The translations under genes and the position numbers were made by a program. This document shows positions 26,966 through 38,019 of a stretch of DNA of 64,000 nt, one piece after another. Source of the DNA: Stictocephala bisonia (lineage: Eukaryota; Arthropoda; Insecta; Hemiptera; Membracidae); contig JAQJVL010000151.1 of the NCBI GenBank assembly GCA_035578905.1, positions 1,015,001 to 1,079,000 on the forward strand. Reading direction: 5' to 3'. Under the pieces are notes generated by a model that worked only from the letters and a program-made list of their open reading frames with translations, was not told where the DNA came from and made no database searches. How positions within the stretch are numbered: the first letter of the stretch is position 1; the number at the start of each line of letters is the position of its first letter.

Positions 26966-27797
26966 GTTTAAAACACCATTCTTAATAGATATCTTGGTTG
27001 CAAATGCAACTTTACTGTAATTTTTAACAATATTAAAAATGAAATTCTATTTTCTTATAAGAAGAAAAAAAGAAATACTGATTACATTAAAAAGCAACTC
27101 AGATGACAAATATATTAAGTTGCCAGAATCAGTACCATGAATATTGCCGAATATACTATTAGGGTTTTCCGAAAAGAGCAAGCTAGCAAAATTATGATTA
27201 TGAAAAAAATATAAACTATTTTGAATACGATAAAATATTTTTTTAATATTTTTATAATGTTAGATTTTTAGTCATTACTGTTCTCAGCCATAAAATCGGG
27301 GATCTGGTAACCCAAGTTATATATGACATTTTTCAGTCGAATCGGAAAATTACTACTGAGTGGTTTCTTTCAATGATAATTTTTATAACCACTAAAGAAA
27401 TAATGTAAAAGAATAATAAATATTACCACAAATTACTCTACAAGTCCCTCCAAGCTAGATGAAATGTTGAAACAGTCAAGTCCTTAGGAGAGGTCCTTAG
27501 GATATCTCTAAGGAGAAAGTTAGGGTTTCTTTAAAAGTTTTCTCTCCATTCCTCCCCCTTAACATCGCCAATTATCTCTGGTATCAGCCGTTGACTTCCA
27601 CAGATAATTAATTTACGTCCTCGGGCGGATTTCTTCCCTAAAACATTATTTCTCAGGGTTTCAGCTTTCTATTAAATGTATATTTATGTTCTAAAATGTT
27701 GCTAATTCCTGATTCTGTGTATACATATTTCATTAGTAGTTCTTTGAAACATCCCTTCTTCGCAGTTTTTAAAATATATTCTGTTTAAATAGATATA

Positions 27798-27835
27798 CAG
27801 GGTGTTTCAAAAATGCGTAGCATGCTCTTATTAAA
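27798..27835. mobile_element. Possible solo transposon end (CAGGGTGTTTC)
   Basis: TATACAGGGTGTTTCAAAAA resembles the TA-plus-CAGGGTG terminus of the fold-back element at 44585, a form common in Tc1/mariner-related elements. I found no matching inverted end within the next kilobase, so this may be a decayed or one-ended copy. The following 300 bp are AT-rich and carry only an unconvincing 61-codon frame (27968-28153). Confidence 0.3.
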
Positions 27836-28159
27836 AATAAATAGAAATTATCGGTGAAGGTGGTCGAATTTGGCTTCGTACGCTGTTTTCTGTTATTTAT
27901 TTTTTAGAAAATATTATTTAGTTAATTTATAATTTTTGGAAATGTATTAATGAGATAAAAACCAAAAATGTTCAATAATATTGGCTTTATAATTAATCTA
28001 ATTTTAAATGTACTTTTGTGGGTAAGCCCATGTCTAGAACTAAAATGTATTGTTATCAGTTTTAACTACTCTAAGGAGAAATGTACTGTATGTATACGAA
28101 AGTCAAAAGATTTTAAACATATTTTAAAAGGTTTATTAATACATTTGTTTTAAACTTGT

Positions 28160-30970
28160 TTATATTTTTAAAGTTTACAAACGGAAAGTTCTCTGTTACC
28201 CACCCTGATGTAGACCTGTGAGGCAACACGTCAACTTAACAGGGTCGTTTGTTTCCCAATACTTAAGTAAGTGGTCCCTACCGGCATGTTCATTCCACAT
28301 AATCTTTTACTGTAATGTTTAAAGTAGTTTAAATGAAGAGAGATTTTCTGTTGTCAGACATCTTATTATCGCTACAACGATTGGTACATGGGGGTGCCAT
28401 CTGTGAGGAGACTGCTGGAGAAATCGAGATGTTGGCCGATATCTAGGCCTCCCAATTTTTGCTATGGAGATATCAAATTATCAAGCCTGATGCAGATAAA
28501 AATTATATCAGTTATATTTCTTCAATTTCCACGATAAGCATTAGGGCCCTTGTTTAAAAATATGTAATTTCTATTGGTCAAAATCGTTTAAAAAAGATTC
28601 CTTAATTAAATAAAATTGATCTGAAAATGTAATTCTTAGATAACAAGTGTATTTCATAAACTATTCTATAACATAACTATAACAGCAACAGTTATGTATC
28701 AAAAATTAACAATCACAATAAAGCGACAATAGTATATCAATTAACGATAGTATATTACCAATAGCAATAATAAAAAAATAGCACAATAATAATACAACAA
28801 CCTTAATAACAATGCAAAATAATAAATCGATTGATTATATTAGTTAGGTGATGACTGACAGTAAAGAACAAAGACCACAATCCTACAACAAAGGCTGGAT
28901 ATTATTATTTCAAAGACTATCGTGATATTAAAACACATTACAAACAAAGTACATGCACGAACATTAAAATTAGTTATTAGTTTTTCCGATTTAAAGGTAT
29001 TAATAAATAAACAATTAATTAATTAATTTATAGTATTACTTGATAAATTAGTTTTAAATACGCACGAAAATAACTTTGTTAGTTGATCTTCTACGTTACT
29101 TTTTTTGAAGTTATTATTTGTAAGAGCTGGAAAGTGCGAGAGTTTGATGCTAGGACTCTAGACAGGATAGCGGGATTTCAGATGACAAATGACACTGAAA
29201 ACTGTCTCCCTCTCTTTGTGGGATGTCAAAGCAAGATATACGTGCTCATTTTTAAACTTGCGTTTGTTTGAAACCAAAGACTAAAAAAGCAGTAGATGTA
29301 TTTTTAATAATGATTATGTTACTAAACAATTATGAAAATTTTTCTACGTATTATAAACAATTATGAGCACAACAAATTTTCAAAATCTGATTTACACTTT
29401 GTAAAATTAACTTCATTCTCATTTACAAATTCGGTCCATGAATATCTTATATATTTTGTAATTAAAAATTTTTAAACTAAATTTTAAATTATCGAAGCAA
29501 TAGATATACTATTTCTAGTTTTTTTTTTTTAAGACTAGTCGTATACATTATAATTCTTTTGACATATGTTTTAACTCGTTTCATGTTTTTGAATAAATAT
29601 CAAGTATAATTTATACTATACCGATTTCTTGCGAGGTAAAAATGTTTTCTACGAAAAAGAAACGTTAATGGCCAATGCAAGATAGACCATCACTCATTCG
29701 TTTGAAAATATATGTCAATGTTGAGGGTTTGGTTCGATAGTAATTGATTCAAGATACCTTTCAGAAAGTTTCTATTGTTAAACATGTTCTGCTGCACATG
29801 AGTCCCATCACAGGTAACATTTGACCCAAGTGTATGACTGTGACATGTTACTGTCAAATCTCACTGCCTCGTGAGGGAACCAAACATCTCATGAATATTT
29901 ATGATATTGTATGAATGAGTAGTTTTAGCAACTAAAGTGGCTTTATGAATTATAACTGAGAAATACGAAATTCATAGTTATTGAGTAGTGTGACAGTTTC
30001 CAAACTGTACACTTAGTACAAAAACAGGAAAAAAGAAAAAAAAGAATCATCAGTTATTTATTTTTGCACAGTTGTAAACAAAACAATACACTCTACATAT
30101 ATATTCGTCCTTTTTGTTTTCATAACGTGTCAAACTATGTCTTAAACTTTTCACAAGAAAGAAAAACACACGTTTCCCCACAACTTGGTATAAATAATAG
30201 TATATAAAGGGAAAATCCAATATTTTAAATATTGAACACTTTGACATTATTTACTGTCGTTAATATTAATAGGAAAATGTTTTTATTAGACTCACTATGA
30301 TTTATTACGATAAACAAACTATTGTTTTACACATAACCAAATGGCCATATACTATTTACAGTGCAATAACCATAAACTACATGTAAATAGTAAAGTTTAC
30401 ACTCAATTTAGTTTACAAGAAAAGATTTTTAAACTCAATTTAGTTCTTGTAAACTAAGTTATGGATTTAGTTTACAAGAATTTTGTCCAAGGGCAAAAAT
30501 ACTAGTTGTTTATTTGTAAGAAATACCAATTGATGGTGTTATAGAAAAATTAAAACATTTCACCATAAAGCCATATTATTATTATTCAAGAAAAGGAATT
30601 AATGTTCTTAGACAAATCATCTAAATCTGATTTCAGAAAAGTGAAAGGTTAAAAACATCTTAGATTCAATGGTCTCAGGTTATAATTTTGTTGTAACAGA
30701 TGCATTAAAATAGTCTATGAAATAAATTCATCCTAATATCAACCTTATAAAATGAATAACTAAAGATTTCACAACTATAAACTAAAGGCACATCAATCTT
30801 GTTTATACACTACGTAAAGACTTGGAATACGTTTCTTGACAGTCCATTTGCATGTAAAGCACCCCTTAAAATACAACAGCCTGGATTTCTTTACACAAAA
30901 CCTTCTTGATACTGTCGTTTATCATCGTTACCAGTCGTGTACTGGTTCAGTAATTACTTGTGCCGCTGTA
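28160..30970. other. AT-rich intergenic sequence
   Basis: No recognisable gene. A slightly more GC-rich patch at 29105-29235 gives a short unrecognised frame. A small inverted repeat at 30410-30455 pairs TAGTTTACAAGAA with TTCTTGTAAACTA, with a third direct copy near 30468. Nothing else could be supported. Confidence 0.5.
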
Positions 30971-30974
30971 CGTT

Positions 30975-31165
30975 TAAGGGTTTAAGAATGGGTCATTACC
31001 AATGTACGTGTATGGGTGGGAGTGTGGATCATTGCCTATATGCGTATATAAGTGTACATCACCATAGAATGTGTTTTAGTAGGTGGATGATCATACCATA
31101 GAATGTGTATGGATGGATAGGAGAGTCATTACCAAATAACATGTATGGGTGGGCAGAAGGGTCAT
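30975..31165 (+). repeat. Degenerate relatives of the 36-bp G-rich minisatellite
   Basis: Pieces such as CATTACCAATGTACGTGTAT followed by GGGTGGGAGTGTGG, and CATGTATGGGTGGGCAG near 31140, match the 16.5-kb minisatellite unit on the same strand. Units are diverged and irregularly spaced. They sit directly upstream of the TTAGG-like block and the 34-37-bp array. Confidence 0.75.
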
Positions 31166-31179
31166 CGCAACAATTGATG

Positions 31180-31285
31180 GGTTAGGTTTAGTTAGGTTAG
31201 GGTTTAAAGTTAGGTTTTGTTAGATTATGTTAGGTTTGTTTAGTTTTTGTTAGGTTTAATTAAGGTTTAGGTATTAGTGGGTGGG
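31180..31285 (+). repeat. TTAGG-rich block (insect telomere-like or simple repeat)
   Basis: About 100 bp are dominated by GTTAGGTT, TTAGGTTAGGG and GGTTTAGG words in degenerate tandem arrangement. TTAGG is the ancestral insect telomere repeat. The block is imperfect and short, so it could be an interstitial telomere relic, a healed break, or simply a local minisatellite of similar sequence. Confidence 0.45.
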
Positions 31286-31289
31286 TGGT

Positions 31290-32235
31290 CTAACACCACA
31301 AAACATGTATTAGGTGGAAGGGTCATCACCACAGAACGAATATTAATTGGCGGTAGATCATCACCACAGAACATGTATTAGTAGGTGAGAGGGTCATCAC
31401 CACAGAACGTGCATTAGCAGGTAGGAGGGGTCATCACCACAGAACATGTATTAGAGGGGGGGAGGGCCGACAGTACAGAACGTGCATTAGCAGGTAGGAC
31501 GGGTCAACACCACAGAACGAGTATTAGTTGGCGGTAGGTCATCACCACAGAACATGTATTAGAGGGTGGGAGGGCCAACAACACAGAACGTGCATTAGCA
31601 GGTAGGACGGGTCAACACCACAGAACGAGTATTAGTTGGTGGTAGGTCATCACCACAGAAATGTATTAGTAGGTGAGAGGGTCATCACAACAGAACGAGT
31701 ATTAATCGGTGGTAGGATCATCACCACAGAACATGTATTAGTAGGTGAGAGGGTCATCACCACAGAACTTGCATTAGCAGGTAGGAGGGGTCATCACCAC
31801 AGAACGAGTATTAGTCGGTGGTAGGGTCATCACCACAGAACATGTATTAGAGGGTGGGAGGGCCGACAACACAGAATGTGCATTAGCAGGTAGGACGGGT
31901 TAACACCACAGAACGAGTATTAGTTGGCGGTAGGTCATCACCACAGAACATGTATTAGTAGGTGAGAGGGTCGTCACAACAGAACGCGTATTAGTCGGTG
32001 GTAGGGTCATCTCCACAGAACATGTATTAGAGGGTGGGAGGGCCAACATCACAGAACGTGCATTAGCAGGTGGGAGGGGTCATCACCACAGAACGAATAT
32101 TAGTTGGTGGTAGGGTCATCACCACAGAACATGTATTAGGGGGTGGGAGGGCCAACACCACAGAACGTGCATTAGCAGGTGGGAGGGATCATCACCACAG
32201 AACATGTATTAGAGGGTGAGAGGGCCAACACCACA
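31290..32235 (+). repeat. 34-37-bp minisatellite array (GGGTCATCACCACAGAAC family)
   Basis: About 26 units of the form GTATTAGTAGGTGAGAGGGT followed by CATCACCACAGAAC, with variants such as GCATTAGCAGGTAGGACGGG and GGAGGGCCAACA. The layout (GTAT, G-runs, GGTCA, ACCAC, final AAC) parallels the GTGTATGGG...GGGTCAATACCACCGTAC unit at 16.5 kb, so the two arrays probably share an ancestor. Subtypes are reused in blocks, showing higher-order duplication. Short frames across it are incidental. Confidence 0.93.
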
Positions 32236-32458
32236 CCCCTATATTTCATTAGTAATAACAGTATAATTACTGTTATTGAATATTGTGTTATTGTGTTTGT
32301 ATATAAATATTTTCAAAATATTTCAGTATATTATTGATTAAAGCAATGAATATAGTTTCTATAGTATATTAAATTTTGATTTAACTATATTTATTTGTCA
32401 TTCACAGTATGTTTATTTTCAGTAAGCTAATGTTCAAACAATTTTACAAGATTAAAGT

Positions 32459-32893
32459 GTGATGACAGGCTGTTTAACGTTTGAAAATTGAAATTTTAGA
32501 ATTTCATTTGACAACGAACTTTGTTGATAGCGCAGATCACTTAGTTTGGTTTCTTCTTTTTTAAGGATATTTTCAAACGAACTCCTTTGTCACGCAATGC
32601 AAATAAATTAGCTGTTCTCATTTTTGTCTTGATTGTAGCAATCTTTTTAAAACTTCGAAGACTTGCACATTTAAACGTGTTTCTTCTGCTTTTAAACTTT
32701 CAATTCGTGATTAGTAGTTATTACTTTGTAATTCACTTTGGAACTTCAATAGAGCTAGACAATGTTAAGGAACTAAGCTGATTATTGATTTCAACATCAT
32801 GGATTTCTAAGGCTTTACTTTTTTGATCCATCGTCTTCTGATTTAGAATCAATAGTAATAACTCTTCCACTTCTCCCATTACCATCATCATCA
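32459..32893 (-). pseudogene. Inverted copy of pseudogene 3' part (left hairpin arm)
   Basis: This 435-bp segment is the reverse complement of 33338-33776, with scattered substitutions and one-base indels. Its read-through in one minus-strand frame and that of the right arm in one frame give closely similar 64-residue conceptual peptides, but the better coding sense is the other strand of each arm. Both arms share stops and frame breaks, so the pseudogene had already decayed before the inverted copy arose. With the right arm it would fold into a long double-stranded stem. Confidence 0.85.
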
Positions 32894-33059
32894 ATTTGGC
32901 ATCAATTATATTTATAAATTCATTTTTATTTAATATTCTCTTATCTACATCTGTGATATTTCTGTGATATTAATATTAAGAAACTTTGCACTCATGTGCA
33001 TATATACAATGTGATTGTGATTGATGTGAATGTACATTGCACTTGTCGAGTTTGACTGA

Positions 33060-33776
33060 AAGTTGTCTTCAATGTGTTCCAATGTCTAGTGTCTAGGGGT
33101 TTGTAATTATACTATGGAGAACTCTTGGAGTGATTCAGATTTAGTTAAACAATCAATGTCAGAATCTAGAATATGGGCACATGATTCAGATGGTGAAGAA
33201 AGTAATCAAGCACAGTTGCATAGAATGTCTACTGAGATTGTTTTATCGAGTGATGAGGATATTTCACAAAGTAGTACTAACAAGGTAAATAAGAACAAAT
33301 CAAATTTATTTTACTTGTTTGTAAGGATGACCAAAGTGATGATGATGATGATGGGAGTAGTGGAAGAGTTATTACTATTGTTTCTGAATCAGAAGACGAT
33401 GGATCAAAAAAAGTAAAGCCTTAGAAATCCATGATGTTGAAATCAATAATCAGCTTAGTTCCTTAACATTGTCTAGCTCTATTGAAGTTCCAAAGTAAAT
33501 TACAAAGTAATGACTACTAATCACGAATTGAACGTTTAAAATCAGAAGAAACACGTTTAAATGTGCAAGTCTCCGAAGTTTAAAAAAGATTGATACAATC
33601 AAGACAAAAATGAGAACAGCTAATTTATCTGCATTGCCTGACAAAGGAGTTCGTTTGAAAATATCCTTAAAAAAAGAAGAAACCGAACTAAGTGATCTGT
33701 GCTATCAACAAAGTTCGTTGTCAAATGAAATTCTAAAATTTCAATTGTCATCAAAAGTTAATCAGTCTGTCATCAC
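33060..33776 (+). pseudogene. Acidic / coiled-coil protein pseudogene (possible TTF2/lodestar-like N-terminus)
   Basis: An ATG at 33114 opens a Ser/Asp/Glu-rich frame starting MENSWSDSDLVKQSMSES and running to SSTNK near 33284. The same composition (DDQSDDDDDGSSG) continues in another frame after a 41-bp interruption at 33285-33325, which has GT...AG borders and could be a very short intron or an insertion. Further on are Lys/Glu-rich helical pieces including TANLSALPDKGVRLKISLKK. From memory, an acidic N-terminus followed by LPDKG-type helices resembles the region before the SNF2 helicase of transcription termination factor 2; this is tentative. Stops after KVKP and VPK and frame breaks make it non-functional. 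The part from 33338 on is the right arm of the inverted repeat; the first exon-like part lies in the loop. Confidence 0.55.
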
Positions 33777-33811
33777 AACTAAACAAGAAATCACCACATA
33801 AAACAAAAACA

Positions 33812-34500
33812 TCAAACGCTATAGATACAATTGCCAAAACAGAATCTACGAAATTCGTGTGAAGTAAACTGGCTACCGATTGACACAAGAGTAGAAGGCA
33901 CACCAAAGTGCTGGAAGAGTTGGGACTGGAGAGCACGGATGGTGAGCTTAGCCGTAGCACTCCGAAGTGGGAAAAGCCAAACAAACTTTGAGAAAGCATC
34001 CACACAAACAAGTAGGTAGGAGCAACCTGACTTGCTACGGGGAAAAGGACCCACGTAGTCTATGAACACCTCAAAAGGACGCTCGGCCACCTCAGAAGAA
34101 AACAAACCTAACTTTGCATTTTAACTAGGCTTGCTGAGAGAGCACAGGTGACAAGCCCGTACTCTGCCAGCAACATCCCGGTCCGTGCCCTTCCAGATGA
34201 AGTACCTACAAATCTTAGCGATGGTCTTATGAATACCAAGATGACCACCCACAAGAGAAGAGTGATAAAATTGAAAGGCGATCGGTACAAGATGACTAGG
34301 TAGCACTACACGGGGTTCACCCCTCTGTCGAGGACGGCAACAGAGTACCCCTTTGGACAGAAAATAGGGAGGGTGGGCACATCCCTCTTGAAGCTCACCT
34401 AAGATGACTGACAGTTCAGGATCTTTCTGCTGATGGGACAGTAGGTCGTCAAAAGCCAGAGGAAAATCCAGAAGAATAGCACCACACTGAGCAACAGCCT
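33812..34500 (-). pseudogene. Ty3/gypsy integrase remnant (zinc domain and truncated DDE core)
   Basis: The zinc-binding region is at 34121-34306, with His residues in YHSSLVGGHLGIHKT and the Cys pair in ACHLCSLSK. A nonsense codon at 34121-34123 separates it from the catalytic core. In the core VFIDYVGPFPRSK carries the first Asp, but the second catalytic position has lost its Asp: the conserved motif before GSQFTSHEF is shortened to SIGSQF by an in-frame deletion. The sequence then runs out near 33825 before the third acidic residue, so the core is truncated by a junction with the neighbouring pseudogene. The integrase is inactive on three counts. Confidence 0.88.
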
Positions 34501-35859
34501 CAGCAGGTGGATCACTGGGTTCGTGATACTGCGGGAAAGAGCATCCGCGATGACATTCTGGGTACCCCTATGATGTTGGACTTGGAACTTAAAAGCAGAA
34601 ATTTTGACCACCCAGCGACCAATTTTCCCAAGCTGTCTGGGATGGGCAAGAAGCCAAGATAGTGCCTGATTGTCAGTCTCCAGCAAGAACTCAGCGTGTT
34701 CCAAGAAACGCCGAAACTTGTCCGTACCAAAGATAACAGCCAGACACTCTAACTCATAGATGGAGGAAGCTTTCTTTTCCTGGTGAGACAACGTCCTCGA
34801 AGCAAAAGCGATGGGCTGCCTGACCCCATCAAACTCCTGATAAAGAACAGCAGCAATGGCGGAGGAGGAGGCATCAGTTTGAAGAATGAATTCTCTGCTA
34901 AAATCAGGCATACGCAGGATAGGAGGTTGCATGATAGCCTCCTTGAGAGCATCAAAGGCAGTCTGCTGAGCTTGGCCCCACACAAAAGGAACACCTTTCT
35001 TACGCAACTTATTTAACGGGGCTGCAAGCTCGGCCACGTTAGGGATGAACCGACGGTAAAAATTCACCATCCCCACAAAACGGGCAATCCCTTTGGCATC
35101 TTTGGGAGGAGGAAAATCCCGAATGCCCTGGGTCCTCGCAGGATATATGCAGACGCCTTTAGAAGAAATGAGATGATCCAGAAAAGAAATCTCAGGGCGA
35201 GCAAAAGTGACTTTCTCTGGATTGACGGTAATGCCAGCTGATTTAAGGCGACTAAGAACTTCCTCCAGATGTTGCACGTGTTCCCCGAAAGTCTCACTGT
35301 AGACAAGAAGGTCGTCCAGGTAATTGAAGACAAACTTGAATTTCACATCATGGAAGATGGAATCAAGCAGACGAGTGAGAGTCTGGGCACCCACAGCAAG
35401 ACCCATAGGAACCCTAGTGAACTGATAGAGATTCCAGGGAACACAGAAGCTAGTCATAGGCCGTGACTCCTTCTTCAATGGAATCTGATGGTAGGCCTTG
35501 TTCAAATCAAAAACACTGAAAAATTTGGCCTTACCGAACCAATCAAACGCAGAATGCAAATCAGGCAGAGGTACCGAGTCAATAGCGACCTTAGGGTTGA
35601 GCCTCCGATAATCCATCACAAGACTAGATTTACCATTAGGCTTGGGCACAAGAAAAGCTGGACTGGTATAAGCGGAACGAGACGGTTCAATCACACCCTT
35701 GCTCAGAAGATATTCGATCATAGCCCTCATAATCTCCATCTTTGGGGGAGCAAGTTTGTAAGGATGACTTCTAACTGGCAGAGAATCGGTAAGGTGGATT
35801 TCATACTCCAGAAGAGAAGTGACCCCAAGCTCAGGCGTAAGCACATCAGGAAACTGCAA
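34399..35859 (-). pseudogene. pol: Ty3/gypsy reverse transcriptase-RNase H (486 codons)
   Basis: The long open frame includes the RT palm motifs FSVFDLNKAYHQI (residues 114-126, Asp118) and the catalytic YLDD box (residues 180-183). RT connection motifs follow, including FLDHLISSKG (usually FLGH) and GMVNFYRRFI. RNase H spans about residues 320-443, with TDAS (Asp329), YELECLAV (Glu371), ETDNQALSW (Asp396) and ADALSRS (Asp439), so its catalytic residues look complete. Near 34515 a frameshift leaves the pol frame, and the last ~35 residues are out of frame. Upstream, the frame is continuous with the protease except for a TAG at 35884-35886. Family assignment is secure; the element cannot make a full polyprotein. 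It lies on the minus strand of a decayed insertion spanning about 33.8-37.4 kb. Confidence 0.95.
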
Positions 35860-35883
35860 ACACAGCCTCCTAATGGCCTCCGC

Positions 35884-36174
35884 CTACTCAGGAGGGAGAT
35901 GACCACCTGGATCCACCTTGGGTTGTTCGGGCTCACAACCCACCTCTCGGACTGCAGGAAGGCAGTCAGAATCACCTACTAGAGGCACCAAAACTCGCCG
36001 ATTGAACTTGAAAAACATCTGGTGCTTCTGGAGGTCAAGCACCATACCACTTTTGGAAATGAAGTCTGCCCATAAGATACAAGAAACCGCCAGGTCCTTG
36101 GCAACAAGAAAACCCCACCTCCAGGAAAATCCTTTAATCTTAAAATGTAAAAACGCCTTTAGAAGAATAGGCAA
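35884..36174 (-). pseudogene. Ty3/gypsy retropepsin C-terminal half
   Basis: The frame contains GFLVAKDLAVSCILWADFIS, which corresponds to the conserved ILGxDFI region in the second half of retroviral-type aspartic proteases (the Gly is Trp here), then a linker toward RT. The active-site DTG/DSG half is missing, apparently lost in a deletion between here and the gag fragment. It is in the same frame as the RT and gag frames. Confidence 0.7.
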
Positions 36175-36315
36175 TTGCCTAGTGGGTTAGGCAGCTTGTG
36201 CAAACTCATCTGCAGAAGAGAAGGTGAACAAATAGTAGCTGAAGCAGACGGAACGGCAGTTGGAGCAGACCCACAAGCAACCTCTACAGAAACACCTGCA
36301 GGCTCAGAAGGAGCC

Positions 36316-36786
36316 TCAGGCAAAGTACCCGCCGTTAGGTGACAGCAAGAAGGTAGGCCGCTGACCCAAAGTAGAAGGAGTCGTGGAGCCAGAGAGCGCC
36401 TGAAAAATCTCCTCAAGCATAGACACACTCTCTAGGATCCACGCCCTATCCGACGGTTCGAACCCCAGGGCCCGATTGACCATCCGTAAGTGGCCAAGCA
36501 GGTGCCGCAAACGTGCAAGGCGGCAGGCCCTGTTACGACTCACTGGAGGTTCCAACTGCAAATCTTCTAACAACCCTTCCCAATCTTCCACCTTACGTCT
36601 GCAAACCAACAACTCATCCCCAACCTTCAGTAGATCAGACCACTCCACCACCGTGGCCGCGGACAACTGCTCCAGCAGCAACCTCCGGAGATTCACCACA
36701 TCACCCTCTGGAGTCACACCACGTACCCTTAACTAAAAAATTAATTCCTCCTTCACTAGGAGAGCAACATTCTGCAGATAGGCCAT
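36316..36786 (-). pseudogene. Ty3/gypsy gag N-terminal fragment
   Basis: An ATG at 36786 opens a frame that hits a TAG at codon 18 and then continues open to 36316, about 155 codons in all. The Arg/Leu-rich, helical composition (VVNLRRLLLEQLSAATVVEW) and its place between a GC-rich putative LTR and the protease fit the N-terminus of gag. Gag polyproteins of such elements are usually much longer and often end in a CCHC knuckle. No knuckle is seen, so the C-terminal part of gag and the start of protease appear deleted. Confidence 0.6.
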
Positions 36787-36899
36787 TGTGAAAAGCAAAT
36801 ATTGCAACAGTACACAAAAAACTACAACTCCAGGGTCCAATACGAACAAACCCTCAGCCTACCGAGCCACTGCCGACCCCCCATGAAGCCCATCAAAAA

Positions 36900-37402
36900 C
36901 AGTAACCAAGCGAATTGTTTTTTTTTTTGTTTTTTTTAAGTTTAAGTTTAATTATTGGTTTGTTTTTTATTTATTTTACTATTTATTTTTTTGCGTATTA
37001 CCAAATCCACTAGATGGTAGAATCTGTCATCACTGACCTATCAACTGGCAAGCAACAACCGTCTACAGCAAAGAGGGAAACCCATAATATTTTTATTTTT
37101 TTTCCTTTTAGGCAACCATGCCTTGCTACCAATTGAGCCCCATCCCCCACCAAAACTGGAATTCATGCCATATTGGGGGATGGTTCAAAACCAGATAGGC
37201 GATAGGATCGCGGGTGGCAGTCGGAGGGTCAAAACGACAGGCTAACCTGACAGACCGAGAGCCGGAATCACGGAACGACAGAGTCCGAGCCAACGGCCAC
37301 GAACGTAAATAAAACGGCAGCGCACGCGCGATCTCAGGCAGCCTGGCAACCCACAGCGAAAAAGTAACCAAAACTGTACCGGTCAAACGACCCGGTACAA
37401 CA
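36900..37402 (-). mobile_element. Candidate 5' LTR / leader of the gypsy element
   Basis: A GC-rich island begins on the minus strand with TGTTGTACCGGG at 37402, a plausible LTR TG end, and runs to about 37100 before an AT-rich leader. At 37377-37399 it contains a hairpin with TGTACCGGTC pairing with GACCCGGTACA around AAAC. I could not place the inner LTR end or a primer-binding site with confidence, and no second LTR exists because the 3' part of the element is missing. Without a partner LTR this is inference from position and composition. Confidence 0.4.
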
Positions 37403-37828
37403 GAAAAACATTCCGGGAAAACGATTGCCGTTATTATGTAAAACTAATTTTATACAGTTTTGATAAATTTATTTAGGTGGAAACTAAGCGTAGCTTTTAA
37501 AATGTGGTCTCAATTCATATTACGATGTTAATAAATAAGTAATATCTCTAACATTAATCATGATACTTCATCCATTTATTTACAAGTATAAATTGCAAGC
37601 ATAACAATATTTTAATTTATGAATATTTGTTGGATGTTTATGACTAAAAATTTTAAATAATTACAATTTAACAAAACTGTATGCCCCAGGTTACGTTTTT
37701 GTGATAATATTTCATTTTTTACTCTGTTTATTTTTGCTTCTCAAGGTATCATAGCTGAATGTGTTTGTTTGTAACAATAAATTATGTTTCAAACAAAATT
37801 ATTGTTTTTTTTAATACAAAACAAGCAG

Positions 37829-37868
37829 GTAACCTATCAATTGAACGCATATCAATTAATAGGTTATC
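37829..37868. repeat. Imperfect inverted repeat
   Basis: GTAACCTATCAATTGA pairs with TCAATTAATAGGTTATC around a short loop with one or two mismatches. The hairpin is AT-rich and of unknown role; it lies about 150 bp before the perfect palindromes. Confidence 0.6.
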
Positions 37869-38019
37869 TGATTTTAAGCATTAAGCATATCAACGTAACA
37901 TAAACTTTCTAAATATTTATTAATTTTACTACCTTGATATGGACTGATTTAACAAAGAAAATAAGTTTAAAGGTTTATTAAGTTTTATTTTAATTTCAGT
38001 AATAATGGAAATAACTTTG

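Noticed and set aside
29083..29271. A short exon-like frame in a less AT-rich patch
   Set aside because: No ATG start or splice context supported it and the peptide matches no family I know.
32587..32781. A hydrophobic 64-residue protein (LNVFLLLLNFQFVISSYYFV) and its near twin at 33450-33644
   Set aside because: The two are antisense frames of the two arms of the inverted pseudogene. The opposite strand has acidic and coiled-coil coding character, so the hydrophobic frames are shadows.
33285..33325. A certain 41-bp intron in the acidic pseudogene
   Set aside because: GT...AG borders are present, but 41 bp is shorter than usual insect introns and the surrounding gene is broken; an insertion is equally likely.
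35488..35982. Plus-strand 164-codon frame and other plus-strand frames over 34.8-36.8 kb
   Set aside because: They are antisense to the gypsy pol and gag frames, which carry clear motifs.
37126..37386. Minus-strand 86-codon frame
   Set aside because: It lies in the GC-rich candidate LTR/leader and has no gag-like or other motif; fewer chance stops in GC-rich DNA explain it.
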